DNA of 64,000 nucleotides. It comes from Dendrolimus kikuchii. Taxonomy: Eukaryota > Arthropoda > Insecta > Lepidoptera > Lasiocampidae. Under the pieces are notes generated by a model. That model saw only the letters and a list, made by a program, of their open reading frames with translations. It was not told the origin of the DNA and ran no database searches. The stretch spans positions 14,229,213 through 14,293,212 of the forward strand of contig CM034395.1 of the NCBI GenBank assembly GCA_019925095.2, read 5' to 3'. Shown in pieces: positions 10,300 through 31,866 of this stretch (within the stretch, counting starts at the first letter, position 1; every line of letters begins with the position of its first letter). The position numbers were made by a program, and so were the translations under genes.

Positions 10300-10840
10300 C
10301 AGTGTAAACTCTATTAATATTATATATATTAATGCGAAAGTAACTCTTGTCTGTCTGTCTGTCTGTCGGTCGGTCGGTATGGCAGTCTATCTGTTACACT
10401 TTTACGTAAAAACTACTGGACCGATTTGACTGAAACTCAGTATACATATAATTTCGATGCCGAGAATGAACACAAGATACTTTTATCCCGAAAAATGGGA
10501 TAGGTTTATGTAAGGATTCCGGTCATTTTTGTCATTATGACAAGTTTATAGATAAATTCATCATCTATAAAAAAATGCGATCTTATTTATTAAGCTTTCA
10601 CGGAAAAACTACTATGATTACTGGATTTGTTTTGCTGTAATTTTGTTTAAATTTAGTTTTAATACCGAAAATAGACATACATAATTTTCATATCTGGAGA
10701 TGGGAAAATTTGCGACATAAAATAAAGTGACTCTACCGGGGGCAAATGGCACTAACATCAATATAACCTGTAATAACGCCTGTTCTTTAAACAAGAGGTC
10801 AGCACTAGAGTTTCAACCGCGGCGCAGCTGTGGGGTGAAC
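10300..10840 (+). repeat. Interspersed repeat family A (GCGAAAGTAACT), copy 1
   Basis: Begins with ATTAATGCGAAAGTAACT and a (GTCT)n/(GGTC)n microsatellite, passes through AAAACTACTGGACCGATTTG and ATACTTTTATCCCG, and ends near TTTCAACCGCGGCGCAGCTG. The same order appears at 13.1-13.5, 15.6-16.1, 19.7-20.3, 20.45-21.06 and 21.1-21.74 kb. A very common repeat in lepidopteran genomes; no protein is encoded, and its mobilising enzyme is not evident. Confidence 0.7.
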
Positions 10841-11550
10841 ACTGACAAGGTTATAAACCAGTAATTTTAACATTTCCGAGTTATTGCTCTGTTGTACGCA
10901 CTTCCATTGCATAACCCTTTTATTTCTACTAGGTATTGCCAATTTCAGTAAGCTTCTCGCCGAGATCTTGCTTGTAGCACTACGACATGGTATTTTTGTG
11001 ATCCAAAGTTCCTTCAAGGCCAGCAGCAAATTGAACCTTTTCTTTAATAAATGTATTACTAGTATTGTAATATAATTTATTTAATTCATTGATACAATTC
11101 ATAGATTACAAAATATTTTAAATAACCTTCAAAATTACAAGAGTATATCTCATTCAAGAAAATTTTAATGAATGAACTATGACAGTGATTTGAAATATGT
11201 TTCCAGTGCTTATATTATTAAAAAAATGATCGTTTTTGGTGGTAGTTAATACTTAAAAATAACTTGTAAGTATTCTAGGAAAGCTAAAAGTGTATGTACT
11301 TGATAAGTGTTTTCTTTTTTTATAAAATATCTATATATTAATACAATTTGAACACTTATGTACCTAAATAGATGTAATAAAAATAAAAATCATAGCACAA
11401 ACTCCTTTCTTAAACTACAAGTGCTATTTTTAGGTATATAAATGTAAGCTAAGTCTTTAATATAAAATAATAATATTCCTAATAAACATATTAGGTGGTG
11501 CACACCATAAATCTTCTGGGTCTTTTAGATAATAGTATAGACTGGCTCTG
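10841..11550. other. AT-rich spacer between repeat and abi 3' end
   Basis: No gene recognised. Contains a small hairpin (CCTAATAAACATATTAGG, about 11475-11492). Confidence 0.45.
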
Positions 11551-11819
11551 TTTATCTTTTATATATCTTAATATCCATTAGTTTACCTTTATTACTGTAG
11601 AAGTAACAACTCAACCACAGAGGCAGTCTTTCTTCCATCATGCTGGCTAAGGGGCTGTCCATAACCCGGAAGCCACACATACCCCTCATAGACCTGGGTT
11701 CGAGAGCGATCGTGGGGTTCGACGAGTAAATGCAGTCTTCCAGCGACATTAAAAAAAGGAGCCGTCCATAAAGGAGATCCTCATCATCCTGCTTCACACT
11801 TTCTGGGACCCCCCTATAA

Positions 11820-11955
11820 AATGACACGTCATAGTACCTAAAAATACCCCCCCCCCTTGCAAATGACATGTCACAGTAACTAGAGCTGACCCCCCATAAA
11901 TGACATGTCACAGCAGCTAGAATTGAACAAACCCCCCCCCCCCCCTTTTTTTTTC
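11820..11955. repeat. C-tract / TGACATGTCA degenerate tandem repeat in abi 3' flank
   Basis: Three spaced copies of a unit with TGACAYGTCAYAG (at about 11821, 11864 and 11901), each linked to a C-run, ending in a long C-run and T-run directly downstream of the abi stop. TGACATGTCA is palindromic. It lies where the abi 3' UTR should be. Confidence 0.6.
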
Positions 11956-11961
11956 GTGTGA

Positions 11962-23464
<11,503 letters not shown>

Positions 23465-24831
23465 CTAGACATGATTATAATAATTATTACCTGCTGTATA
23501 TATGTAGCGTTATCAGCAAACAGCACTGTTTGCAGTGCAAGTTAACACAAATTACTGTCCACGCCTATAATCTAAATAAAGTAACACAAGGGCTTTGTAG
23601 TTATGAGCCGTAATAGTCACCTCTTTAAACCATATTTATATGAAAAACATTTCAGCTAAACTCAATAAACATAAAATTATTGATAAATTATAATATGACA
23701 TATGCAATCATTTGAATGGAATGAGTTGCACAGATAGGGATGGAAACTATATATTGATAATTTTGAATATCGATATACTAGTCAGATAATATCGATATTT
23801 ATGAACGATATATCGGTCTTATGAACGATATTTTTCCTAAAGGTGTTTTATGAAAGATATTTTCTGAACTTAAATAAGAACGAAGTTTTATGAACAATTT
23901 TAATAAAGAATAATTTGTGAAAGACATACAAACATTTTGACATTTTTACAGGAATTGCAATGTATCGTTCATAATTACGAATTATATATTTGTGTTTTTT
24001 TTTTCTGAAATATCAATATTTGTGAAAGATATTGATTTAATGAATGATTTATGATTTTTAATTTGAACTTTGGACGAAAATGTGGTTTCTAATTAATAAT
24101 AACATATCTATTTTTCGGGAAGTATCGATATTTTTCTATATATGCGAAGACTGTTATTTTAATGAATAATAATTTCAGACTTTGGATATAAATATCATTC
24201 ATAATTATGAACGACGTATTTATAATCTAAAAGAAAAACGATTTTTTTAAATATTTAGTGAACCTCCATTCTGAACCTTCGTCAAAAATATCAAAATATC
24301 GTTCGTAGTAATGACGGATGTATTGATGTGTTTCAGCAAATGTCAATAATTTTTCAATATTTGCGAGTCATTAATTTGATGGTCGACAATTTTAAACTTA
24401 CGACTTCATACTTTTGTAGGATATATTGATGTTTTTCGGGAAATAAATTCTTCAAAAATATAAACATTTTCCAAAAATATTACTACATTTTCATATCTGT
24501 AAACGATATTTCTGCCCAAAGACCAAAATTATCATCCATTGAAACAATATTTTTCACAAATATTGAAAAACATCGATATTTTCCAAAAATCATAAATATA
24601 TGGTATAGATGTGTGAAAGATATTTCTGTCCACATTTCAAAATTATCGCACATGAAAACAACATTCTTGTAAATATTTAAAAAATCGATATTTCCCTAAA
24701 AAAAATAATGTATTGTTCATAAGAGTAAACAATATTTCTGTGTAAAGTTCAAAATTTTCATCCATTAAATCAATATTCTTGCAAATATTGAAAAATTATC
24801 GACATTATTCGTAAATACGAACGATATTTAT

Positions 24832-25186
24832 ACATACACATACATACATAACTTCACGCCAGTTCCCTTGCGGGGTAGGCACGAATAACAGAGTGCCATT
24901 TAGGCTTATTCTTACACACCTCACTTACCTCTTTGACATTCATAACTCTTGTCATGCAAGCTCGTCTGTTCTTAAGGCTCCTGACATCACCTTCTGCTAG
25001 TACACGATCAATTTGATCATGGAAGGTGTGTCGTGGCCTTCCACGACTTCTGCATCCATCCACTTTTGCATTGTATATCTGTTTATTCATTCTTTCATCA
25101 TGCATTCTTTCCACATGCCCGAACCACCGGAGCATTCCTTTCCTTACCTTCACCCCGACACTCTCTTTCAGACCAACTCTCTATAT
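24832..25186 (-). mobile_element. RTE-type LINE insertion, 5'-truncated
   Basis: Inserted in the AT-rich element and flanked by a 12-bp direct duplication AACGATATTTAT (24820-24831 and 25187-25198). On the minus strand it encodes the C-terminal end of an RTE reverse-transcriptase polyprotein and ends with a (TATG)n tail, the usual RTE 3' microsatellite. The TSD and tail give both ends precisely. The same 3' end is found at 7613-7708. Confidence 0.85.
24854..25153 (-). pseudogene. RTE reverse transcriptase C-terminal fragment
   Basis: An open frame of 99 codons reads VRKGMLRWFGHVERMHDERM, then KQIYNAKVDG, GRPRHTFHDQI and, near the end, RAYPARELA. LRWFGHV.RM....GRPR is the hallmark of the C-terminal segment of RTE-clade LINE proteins. 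The catalytic reverse transcriptase and endonuclease parts were never copied into this insertion. Confidence 0.85.
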
Positions 25187-25419
25187 AACGATATTTATGT
25201 CTAAAGTTTAAAGTAAAAACATAAGTAGACATTTAAATCACATATTACGATATGATATTTTTAATTGTAAAATATCAATTTTGAAAAAACTGTTTCTATG
25301 AATATATATAAAAAAATCGATATATCGTTCATGAAAATCGATATTACATATCGATATTGCACTTTCGAAAATATCGATATTTTTATAAAAGATATTCATC
25401 TCTAGGCATATATCCCTAG

Positions 25420-26390
25420 ACTATTATTAGCGCGTTCCACCAGTAACTCACAATGCCCATTATGCTCCGTTAGCCGTTCCACAAGGCGACCGCGGTCGTT
25501 GTGGTCGTGGCGAAGACGTCACTAATGACATCATCATTTTCAATCATACAACACTCACAGCGACCCATGTCATGTAGGTCGAATAACCGTTCCACTTGAA
25601 TGCGCAGGGGGAATACATTTCGTATCATACTGAGCCCCTCTCGGCTGTGGGGGGGGGGGGAAGGGGGGGGGACCGTGGCGATAAGCACCGCGTAGTGTGT
25701 GCGAAGACTGGGAAGAACCAACTAAACTAACTACTAACTAACTCCGCTAAACCTAAACCTGCGTCCTATACTCGGCACTTGTGTGGAAAAACATGAGATG
25801 ACTATCAAAGCTACACCCATTGATTAACCGCGCAACAAGCTTAGGTCACCCCGGGATGCGGAGTGACCCACTTCACCAACATAGGTTGGACCCGTTACCG
25901 TTACCCGTATTTTTCTTCGATGAGTTCTCAATATCATACCCCCCCAAAAGAGAAGAGTCGCTACATAGAGGCAGAACTCGGCAAACAGGTGTTATATTTC
26001 AAAAATATTTTTATTATAGGATAAACAAGTGTTGATCTTTATTATTTATAACCAACTGAACTATTGCGGCGGAGCCTTGGACCTAATGGTCCAAAGCATG
26101 GCGTAATGGAGCATTCAGGTGTCGGTGGTTTCCGAGTCGTATTGCGTTTCGTCCAGAGATGACTGGACGAGACCGGACAGTTATGAATTTGCCCCCCTCC
26201 CCCTTCACTGACGTAGTAAAGGGGAGAGGCTTAGTCCCAGCTACCATCGAGGAGACAATAGGGTACCTACTTCTCCCCGAATCGCTGTCGCTGATTTAAA
26301 AGAGTGGTTAGAAGATGCGGGCACAATGGTCACTCAGAGCCATCCCCGTCCTATTGTCGTGCTCGGAGACTGAAAATGAATGAAAAAACA
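25420..26390. repeat. GC-richer retroelement-like block
   Basis: Out of keeping with the surrounding AT-rich DNA: long G runs (about 25647-25672), ACTAAACTAACTACTAACTA, CTAAACCTAAACCTGCGTCC, then a stretch ending GTCGTGCTCGGAGACTGAAA. Style and motifs resemble LINE untranslated regions and the block at 5.04-5.46 kb. No reverse transcriptase motifs found. Confidence 0.4.
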
Positions 26391-27348
26391 TTGTTTTTCA
26401 ACATACATAAATTAAACACTAATAATTATATATGAAATACCCTTTTTTTGGTTTCTAACCTGTTAACTTCCAGAACCAACAGTTTTTATAAGACGCAATT
26501 TTTATGACCTGTTAACAGACTAATGATTAACATTAACTTGCTTTAAATTTTTTGATATGTAACGCTTTAACTTTTAACGAAGTTAATTTTTTCAGTAACG
26601 GATTAGTGATTAACGAAGTTAACTATTTGATTAACGGTGCCCAGCTATGGTACTAATATAAGTATTCGTATGTAAATAAAATATAATTCAGTTTCAATAA
26701 AAGTTTATTACAATGAAGTTACATTAGATTTATTACTAGCAATATTAATGTTACTTTCTCTTTAGATTTCAAACTACTAAAAGCTATTCCATATTCATAT
26801 AATTTCATTTATGTGTACAGCAAATTTGTATTAAAGTACTGAATTTTATCTTTCGTAAGAGAATATTCTGTGAGATATATTTTACTTTAAGAGATCTACA
26901 ATATTTTACACATCTTAGCTAAATACATGATTGTCACAATTCATCATAAGTAAATATATCTATCTAAATAACTACCACAATTACATGCATTATATTATGT
27001 AAATATTATATTTTAAATATCAGAATAATTACACAAATGCTTTAAATATAGAATATTACTAATTTTCTTAGACAAATGATTACCATAAAATAATGTCATG
27101 ATATTTTGTGATATAAGATTAAAAAGTATATAAACTTATCTAGAAGACAGATTATGATGTAAAACATATTTAGAAAATATAATATCAGTGGTGAAGATAC
27201 AATAGGTCACAAATAAGATAAGAATCAGATACAATACTGTACATATTTTGCAACTAGTCAACATGTTTTTTTATTAATGTGTATGAGTAATCTCATGGTT
27301 ATGAGAATAATTTCAATACCATCTAGAGCATACATAGGTAATGTAATT
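26391..27348. other. AT-rich sequence including likely Strip 3' UTR
   Basis: Directly downstream of the Strip stop codon. TTTATT at about 26705 (AATAAA on the minus strand) is a candidate poly(A) signal, giving a 3' UTR of about 640 bases. Nothing else recognised. Confidence 0.45.
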
Positions 27349-29805
27349 TCAGGCAGATAGCAATACATCCCAATTTATTTCATTATTGTATACTTCCTGT
27401 TCAAGCCATAGCTCATAATTCTCTTTAAATTCATCATCAAGTTCAATATTTGTCTCTAATACACTGTTTATATCTGTATCCAACGGTGTTAAATCAATTT
27501 CTTGTTCACTCCCAGTGCCATATCGTCTATGATTAAATCTATCAACACTAACCCTTAAAGCACATTCTTCATCCTGGAAATCCCATGGCCTGGCATCAAC
27601 ATCATTGCCAAAAGCCCAGTCATCATTTAATCTATGTCTAACCTTTGAATATATAGCACTAATAGTTTTCATGTTGGTTTTTCTCCATTGCCTCCCTAAA
27701 TATTTTGTTTGCATCTTTAACAACTTAAGAACATAGAATTGCATCAATGCATGTCTTACTTTTAATGTGCGTTTTAATATTGGTGCACTCTTAAATACCA
27801 CTAGCATCATTATTCTGGCATTCTTCCATTTTGTGAGTTTATTAAGAATTCTTAATAAATTTATACAGGAGAACACATTCCTCCATGAATAAGGTATAGA
27901 TGAGTCCCCAATTTCAAGATATTCTTTTGTCAAGTCAGGTTGTTCTCCAATTACACAAGCAGGAAAATCAAATATAGGTATTGTGTTTTTAGCTCCAACA
28001 TATGATAAAATATTTTGATTGAAAAACTTAAGTACCAATGGCATACAGTTAGCATATACTAGATGTTGAGACATGAATTCAAACTGGTACACATGGTTTA
28101 ATTTAAAATGTTTCAATAGAAGTAGCAATATTGCTGTAACTGCTTTTACAATGATCTCTTTATGGCGGTTGACATCAATGCCTAGTTTGAGTGAATGCAA
28201 TACTGTCATGGGCATCTCTTCAGGTAACAAATCTGTCATAATATTAATAGAATAAGTTTTGGCGGTTGAAGTAGGGGCAGCTGCTAGTAGTATTTTCAGC
28301 AAAGCTATCATGTACTGTGGTAAATTGGGGAACATTGCTCTGTATAAAATTTCAGCTTCAGTTTCCTCTACCTCCTTTTCACCTTTGGTTAAGGGGCTTC
28401 TTGCTATTTCATGCTCTCTTTCTATTTGAAGTTCCGAAAGACTTGTGTACATATGTTTTTTCAAAATGTCAATTCCTTCATGAATAGGCTGTGGCAGCCC
28501 TGCAATAGTCTGCCTATCTCCAGGTAAGGAGTATCCAACAAATTTGATCCTTACATTGTCTAGGAACATGTCAATATCCTTTTGTCGAACTTTAGATTGC
28601 CATGGAAGACTCCTGGGCAAAGGTGGGGGAGGTGGTGGGCTATCAAATTGTTTAAAATACATGTAGTAAGGGCAATTTTGATTGTTCTCACCCTGTGAAC
28701 CATCATTCGGCATTGATTGAAATTCCATAGAGTAATCTTCTGAACCATTTCCCGTTTCCTCTTTATCAACAAATATTTGTTCATCAGATTCATCCAAAGA
28801 GGTTTGCTTCATAAATGTTTGCCTACGAAGTGCCCTTTCATTCTCTTTTAACTTTCTTTGCCCTGGGTTTTGATTCTCAAGCATGTCTGCAGCACTGGGT
28901 GGTGGAGAACTAGCTCTCATTCCTTTAATAATTTCAATTGTGTCCTCAGTTAAAGGTTGCAGTCCATGTCTTTCTCTTAATCTTGCTTTCCTTTCTTTGA
29001 GCTCCTTAGATCCACCCAAATAGACTAAAAGAACTTTCCAAAGGAGTAATAAAACTTTCTTCATAGGAAAATGAGGAGTTGTGCCTGCACATAAATGAGT
29101 TACCATACTTAAGAGTTTTACAGGAAGTAACTCTTCTCCATATGGTGCACCAAGTTCTTCTTTGAAGTTCTTCACAAGATGTGCATATTCAGAATTTGGA
29201 TTTTCTTTTTCAGTTCTCATATATTCAGTTATTAGGTACAATACAGATAATATTACTCGCAAATTAGTTGAGTCAGCTAGAGATTCAGTGAGTTTACGCA
29301 AAGCAATACTTGAACTGCTGCGAACAATTTCGAGATTTAATAATTCAACAAAGGCGGAGAAGGTCCCCATGTCATAAAGTGTCATTACATTAATTCTGGC
29401 CCAATGTGCTTGTTCGGCATCAGACTGCATCTCTGCCCAGCATCCTTGTGCTAAATACAATATACAACGAGTTGCGCGCATTCTTATTTCAGTGACTGCG
29501 ACATCTAGATGCTCCAATAACTTCATGATCACAGTCCGCTGTTGATTATTCGATAGTCTTTGCCAACTCGGTGGGTAATTAAATTCTTCCATTATATCTT
29601 CGAAAGCTTTCACATTCAGTTGATATTCAGAGTGTTCGGTGTAACTGTATAATTCGGCAATTTCGTTGGCCTGTGTATCGCAATCATCGTAAACGAAGTC
29701 GAGCTCTGGGCTCTCGATGTCATTGACACAATCCCCTTCTTCCATTGGGCGTCGGACGTCGGGCAGTTTTGTACCTCCACGGCGACCGTTGCCGTTTGTT
29801 CCCAT
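27349..29805 (-). CDS. Strip: Striatin-interacting protein (STRIP/FAM40), single exon
   Basis: An uninterrupted 818-codon frame from ATG 29805 (MGTNGNGRRGG) to TGA at 27349. N-terminal part: SPELDFVYDDCDTQANEIAE, YTEHSEYQLN and EDIMEEFNYPPSWQ, the conserved start of the N1221-type domain. Middle: a Pro-rich stretch (SPPPPPPLPRSLPWQSKVR). C-terminal DUF3402-type domain: KVRQKDIDMFLDNVRIKFVG, LPEEMPMTVLHSLKLG, then LKMQTKYLGRQWRKTNMKTI and ending NNEINWDVLLSA. Length is close to animal STRIP1/2 (about 830 aa). Family knowledge: a core scaffold of the STRIPAK phosphatase-kinase complex, with roles in Hippo signalling, endosome and actin organisation. No introns, unlike its multi-exon neighbours; no disabling mutation. 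Confidence 0.95.
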   Translation of the reverse strand: MGTNGNGRRGGTKLPDVRRPMEEGDCVNDIESPELDFVYDDCDTQANEIAELYSYTEHSEYQLNVKAFEDIMEEFNYPPSWQRLSNNQQRTVIMKLLEHLDVAVTEIRMRATRCILYLAQGCWAEMQSDAEQAHWARINVMTLYDMGTFSAFVELLNLEIVRSSSSIALRKLTESLADSTNLRVILSVLYLITEYMRTEKENPNSEYAHLVKNFKEELGAPYGEELLPVKLLSMVTHLCAGTTPHFPMKKVLLLLWKVLLVYLGGSKELKERKARLRERHGLQPLTEDTIEIIKGMRASSPPPSAADMLENQNPGQRKLKENERALRRQTFMKQTSLDESDEQIFVDKEETGNGSEDYSMEFQSMPNDGSQGENNQNCPYYMYFKQFDSPPPPPPLPRSLPWQSKVRQKDIDMFLDNVRIKFVGYSLPGDRQTIAGLPQPIHEGIDILKKHMYTSLSELQIEREHEIARSPLTKGEKEVEETEAEILYRAMFPNLPQYMIALLKILLAAAPTSTAKTYSINIMTDLLPEEMPMTVLHSLKLGIDVNRHKEIIVKAVTAILLLLLKHFKLNHVYQFEFMSQHLVYANCMPLVLKFFNQNILSYVGAKNTIPIFDFPACVIGEQPDLTKEYLEIGDSSIPYSWRNVFSCINLLRILNKLTKWKNARIMMLVVFKSAPILKRTLKVRHALMQFYVLKLLKMQTKYLGRQWRKTNMKTISAIYSKVRHRLNDDWAFGNDVDARPWDFQDEECALRVSVDRFNHRRYGTGSEQEIDLTPLDTDINSVLETNIELDDEFKENYELWLEQEVYNNEINWDVLLSA

Positions 29806-30159
29806 ATTGAAATTAATAGAATTGTTTCACATTAAATATTTTTACATTTCAGATTAAAAAATATATTCAAAGAAAATACCCCAATCCATGAAACTCGAAA
29901 TGGCAGACTGACATAATGACAAGTATTGACAATTTGACATTGACATTTGACATATTACTGCTGACATATTGCACCTTGCAGGACATGAGTAGGAGTTTAT
30001 GGCCTGGCTATATTAAAACATGAAATGAAACTTATATCAAGTTTGAAATAACTTTAAACAAATAAAAAAAAAATATGTTTCATGGATAATTATTTTTTAC
30101 TAAGCAATATTTTCATCTGTAATTTATATATTTTGTAAATGAAAACAGTATCATCTACC
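29806..30159. promoter_or_regulatory. Strip 5' flank with TGACA cluster
   Basis: Upstream of the Strip ATG. Between about 29909 and 29975 the pentamer TGACA occurs repeatedly (CTGACATAATGACA, TTGACAATTTGACATTGACA, TTTGACATATTACTGCTGAC). It presumably includes 5' UTR and promoter; no TATA box placed with confidence. Confidence 0.35.
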
Positions 30160-30161
30160 TA

Positions 30162-31439
30162 GTCTTGCCATAAATATTGTAACAAAGATTTTTTTTTCTA
30201 TTGCATATAACATTTATAAGCTTTACAGTGTGTTAGTTTAATACATAAGTATAAAACAGTTTAAAATACAAAAAGCTTATTCGAAGTGGTCTCCATTGGC
30301 TGCAATACAGTCCTTTAAACGTTGAGGCCAGTTATCAATAGAAGCACGCACTCTTTCCATGGGGAAATTCTTTACTGCCAATCGTATGGATTGTTTTAGG
30401 GACTCCAAATTATCATGGCGTTTAGAGTAAGTCGTACTCTCTAAAACTAACCATAATCCAGCGGATTAAGATCGGGACTTGTCAACAGCCAGTCTTCAGC
30501 TCTGATGAAGTCCGAAACGTTCGTTTCCAACTAAGACTACGTGGACCGAGCTTTATGACCCGGCGTCGAGTCTTGCTGGAAGGACCATTCTTGGTTATTG
30601 AACATGGTGTTGGCTTAACTACCTTCTCAAGAATGGTATCTTGATACACTTGTGCCGATGTTTTGATACCTTTTTCACAAAAATATGGCTCAGTCACTTC
30701 TTCATAGCTAACAACCCACCAAACCATCTCTGAAGACGGATAATGCCCATGTTGCACTCTGTCGACTAATTGAGAGGCTTCCTTAGAGCTTTGAGCATAA
30801 ATACGGTCATTTTGTTTGTTAAAATGTTGCTCAATTGTAAAAATTTTCTCATCCGTAAACAAAATTTTTCTGTGACCTCCCTTTGCGTACCACTTCAGTT
30901 GATGTTTCGATTTTACCAGCCTATTCTTTTTTAAATTATGAGTTAAGAAATGACCAGTGCGTCTCTTATAGGCTAGGCTGCAAGTCCTAAGTCATCTTTT
31001 AAAATACGCGACATGGTTCTAGGTGATATCTTCATCTCCCGAGATAGAATATTTGCTTTCGGACAAGGATTTCTTCGAATTCTTTCCCTTACTGCTTTGA
31101 CCAACTTTTTCGTACGAACACTACGTGGACGGCCAAATCTTTTTCTGTCACAAACAGAGGAGGTCTCATTGTACCTATTAATAGCCCGGTACACAAACAC
31201 TGGACTAATAGCAAGCGTATGGAGAGTTTGAAAATTGCATTTGGATCCATACCTACTTTGTGTAATGCAATCACAGCGATTCGGTTCTCATTATCGCCCC
31301 ACTCTATTTTAATATTGCAAAATGTTGTACAATGTCTTGGCGCAAAATGAGAAAACACACTGAACAATCATATAAAAATGACAGATTCCAAATTCAAATG
31401 TTTGTTTCTTTTTAATTGTAACAGTATTTATGACCAGAC
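30162..31439 (-). mobile_element. Mariner-like (DD37D) element, copy 2, complete ends
   Basis: Flanked by TA (30160-30161 and 31440-31441). Left end GTCTTGCCATAAATATTGTA and right end (read inward) GTCTGGTCATAAATACTGTT are imperfect terminal inverted repeats. Length 1278 bp. Lies between Strip and the next gene. The transposase inside is broken. Confidence 0.9.
30482..31367 (-). pseudogene. Broken mariner-like transposase, copy 2
   Basis: Frame pieces in order: MEWGDNENRIAVIALHK-like start region, the HTH region (NRYNETSSVCDRK, GRPRSVRTKK), then FTDEKIFTIEQHFNK with the first Asp. Later the frame shifts at the second Asp region and stops before the third site (LNPLDYG followed by a stop). 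Shifts and stops in at least three places make it inactive. Confidence 0.85.
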
Positions 31440-31549
31440 TAAGTATAAACATATTACACGTTTATCATACCTTTTGTTTATTTTTATTTATCATATTTTT
31501 TCAGTCACGTTTAAATTTTAAATAGGTTAATTTTATATTTGTAGAAATG

Positions 31550-31866
31550 AAAATTTTATTTTTTATTCTTTGATTGCAGGAGTTCAGCAGAAAGGCAGAC
31601 AGCCCACTTGATGGAAAGCGGTTACCATTGCCTATGGACGTTTGCAACACCAAAAGTTCTACAAATGCGCTGCTGCTCTCTTAAACTAGAACCTGGTCAT
31701 TAATGCCAGAACACAACACAAGGTTGTTATGGCGGCATATTCTAGACCAGGGGTGGTCGTCATCCAGTCGAGCAAATACCCTACCACCTGGCTGTGGGTT
31801 GTTTTGTCGCCTCTTACGACAGGCCGCCCGGCCGCAGAAATTGTATTCTTTCTCTCTTCTGTAAGA
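31550..31866 (-). repeat. Poly(A)-tailed short retroposon family, copy 2
   Basis: Minus-strand reading: starts near GAGAGAAAGAATACAATTTC, ends GTCTGCCTTTCTGCTGAACT then CCTGCAATCAAAG. The 5'-most ATCCGTGCAGGAACGGAG is degraded in this copy. Confidence 0.7.

Larger units (their letters stand above)
23735..25404. mobile_element. AT-rich inverted satellite-like element (TATCGATA/GAACGATAT)
   Basis: Starts TAGGGATGGAAACTATA and ends AGATATTCATCTCTA, i.e. near-inverted ends. The interior is dense in ATCGATAT and GAACGATATTT. From 24505, monomers of about 112-114 bp repeat (starts at 24505, 24619, 24731). The left half carries the same unit in the opposite orientation (for example AAAGATATTGATTTAATGAA). 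So the block is a large imperfect palindrome. TAGGGATG-type ends with TATCGATA interiors resemble non-autonomous hAT elements, but no clear 8-bp target duplication is seen. Split by an RTE insertion. Confidence 0.55.

Noticed and set aside
10340..10380. CRISPR-like array from GTCTGTCT and GGTCGGTC units
   Set aside because: A plain tetranucleotide microsatellite in a eukaryotic repeat; no spacers.
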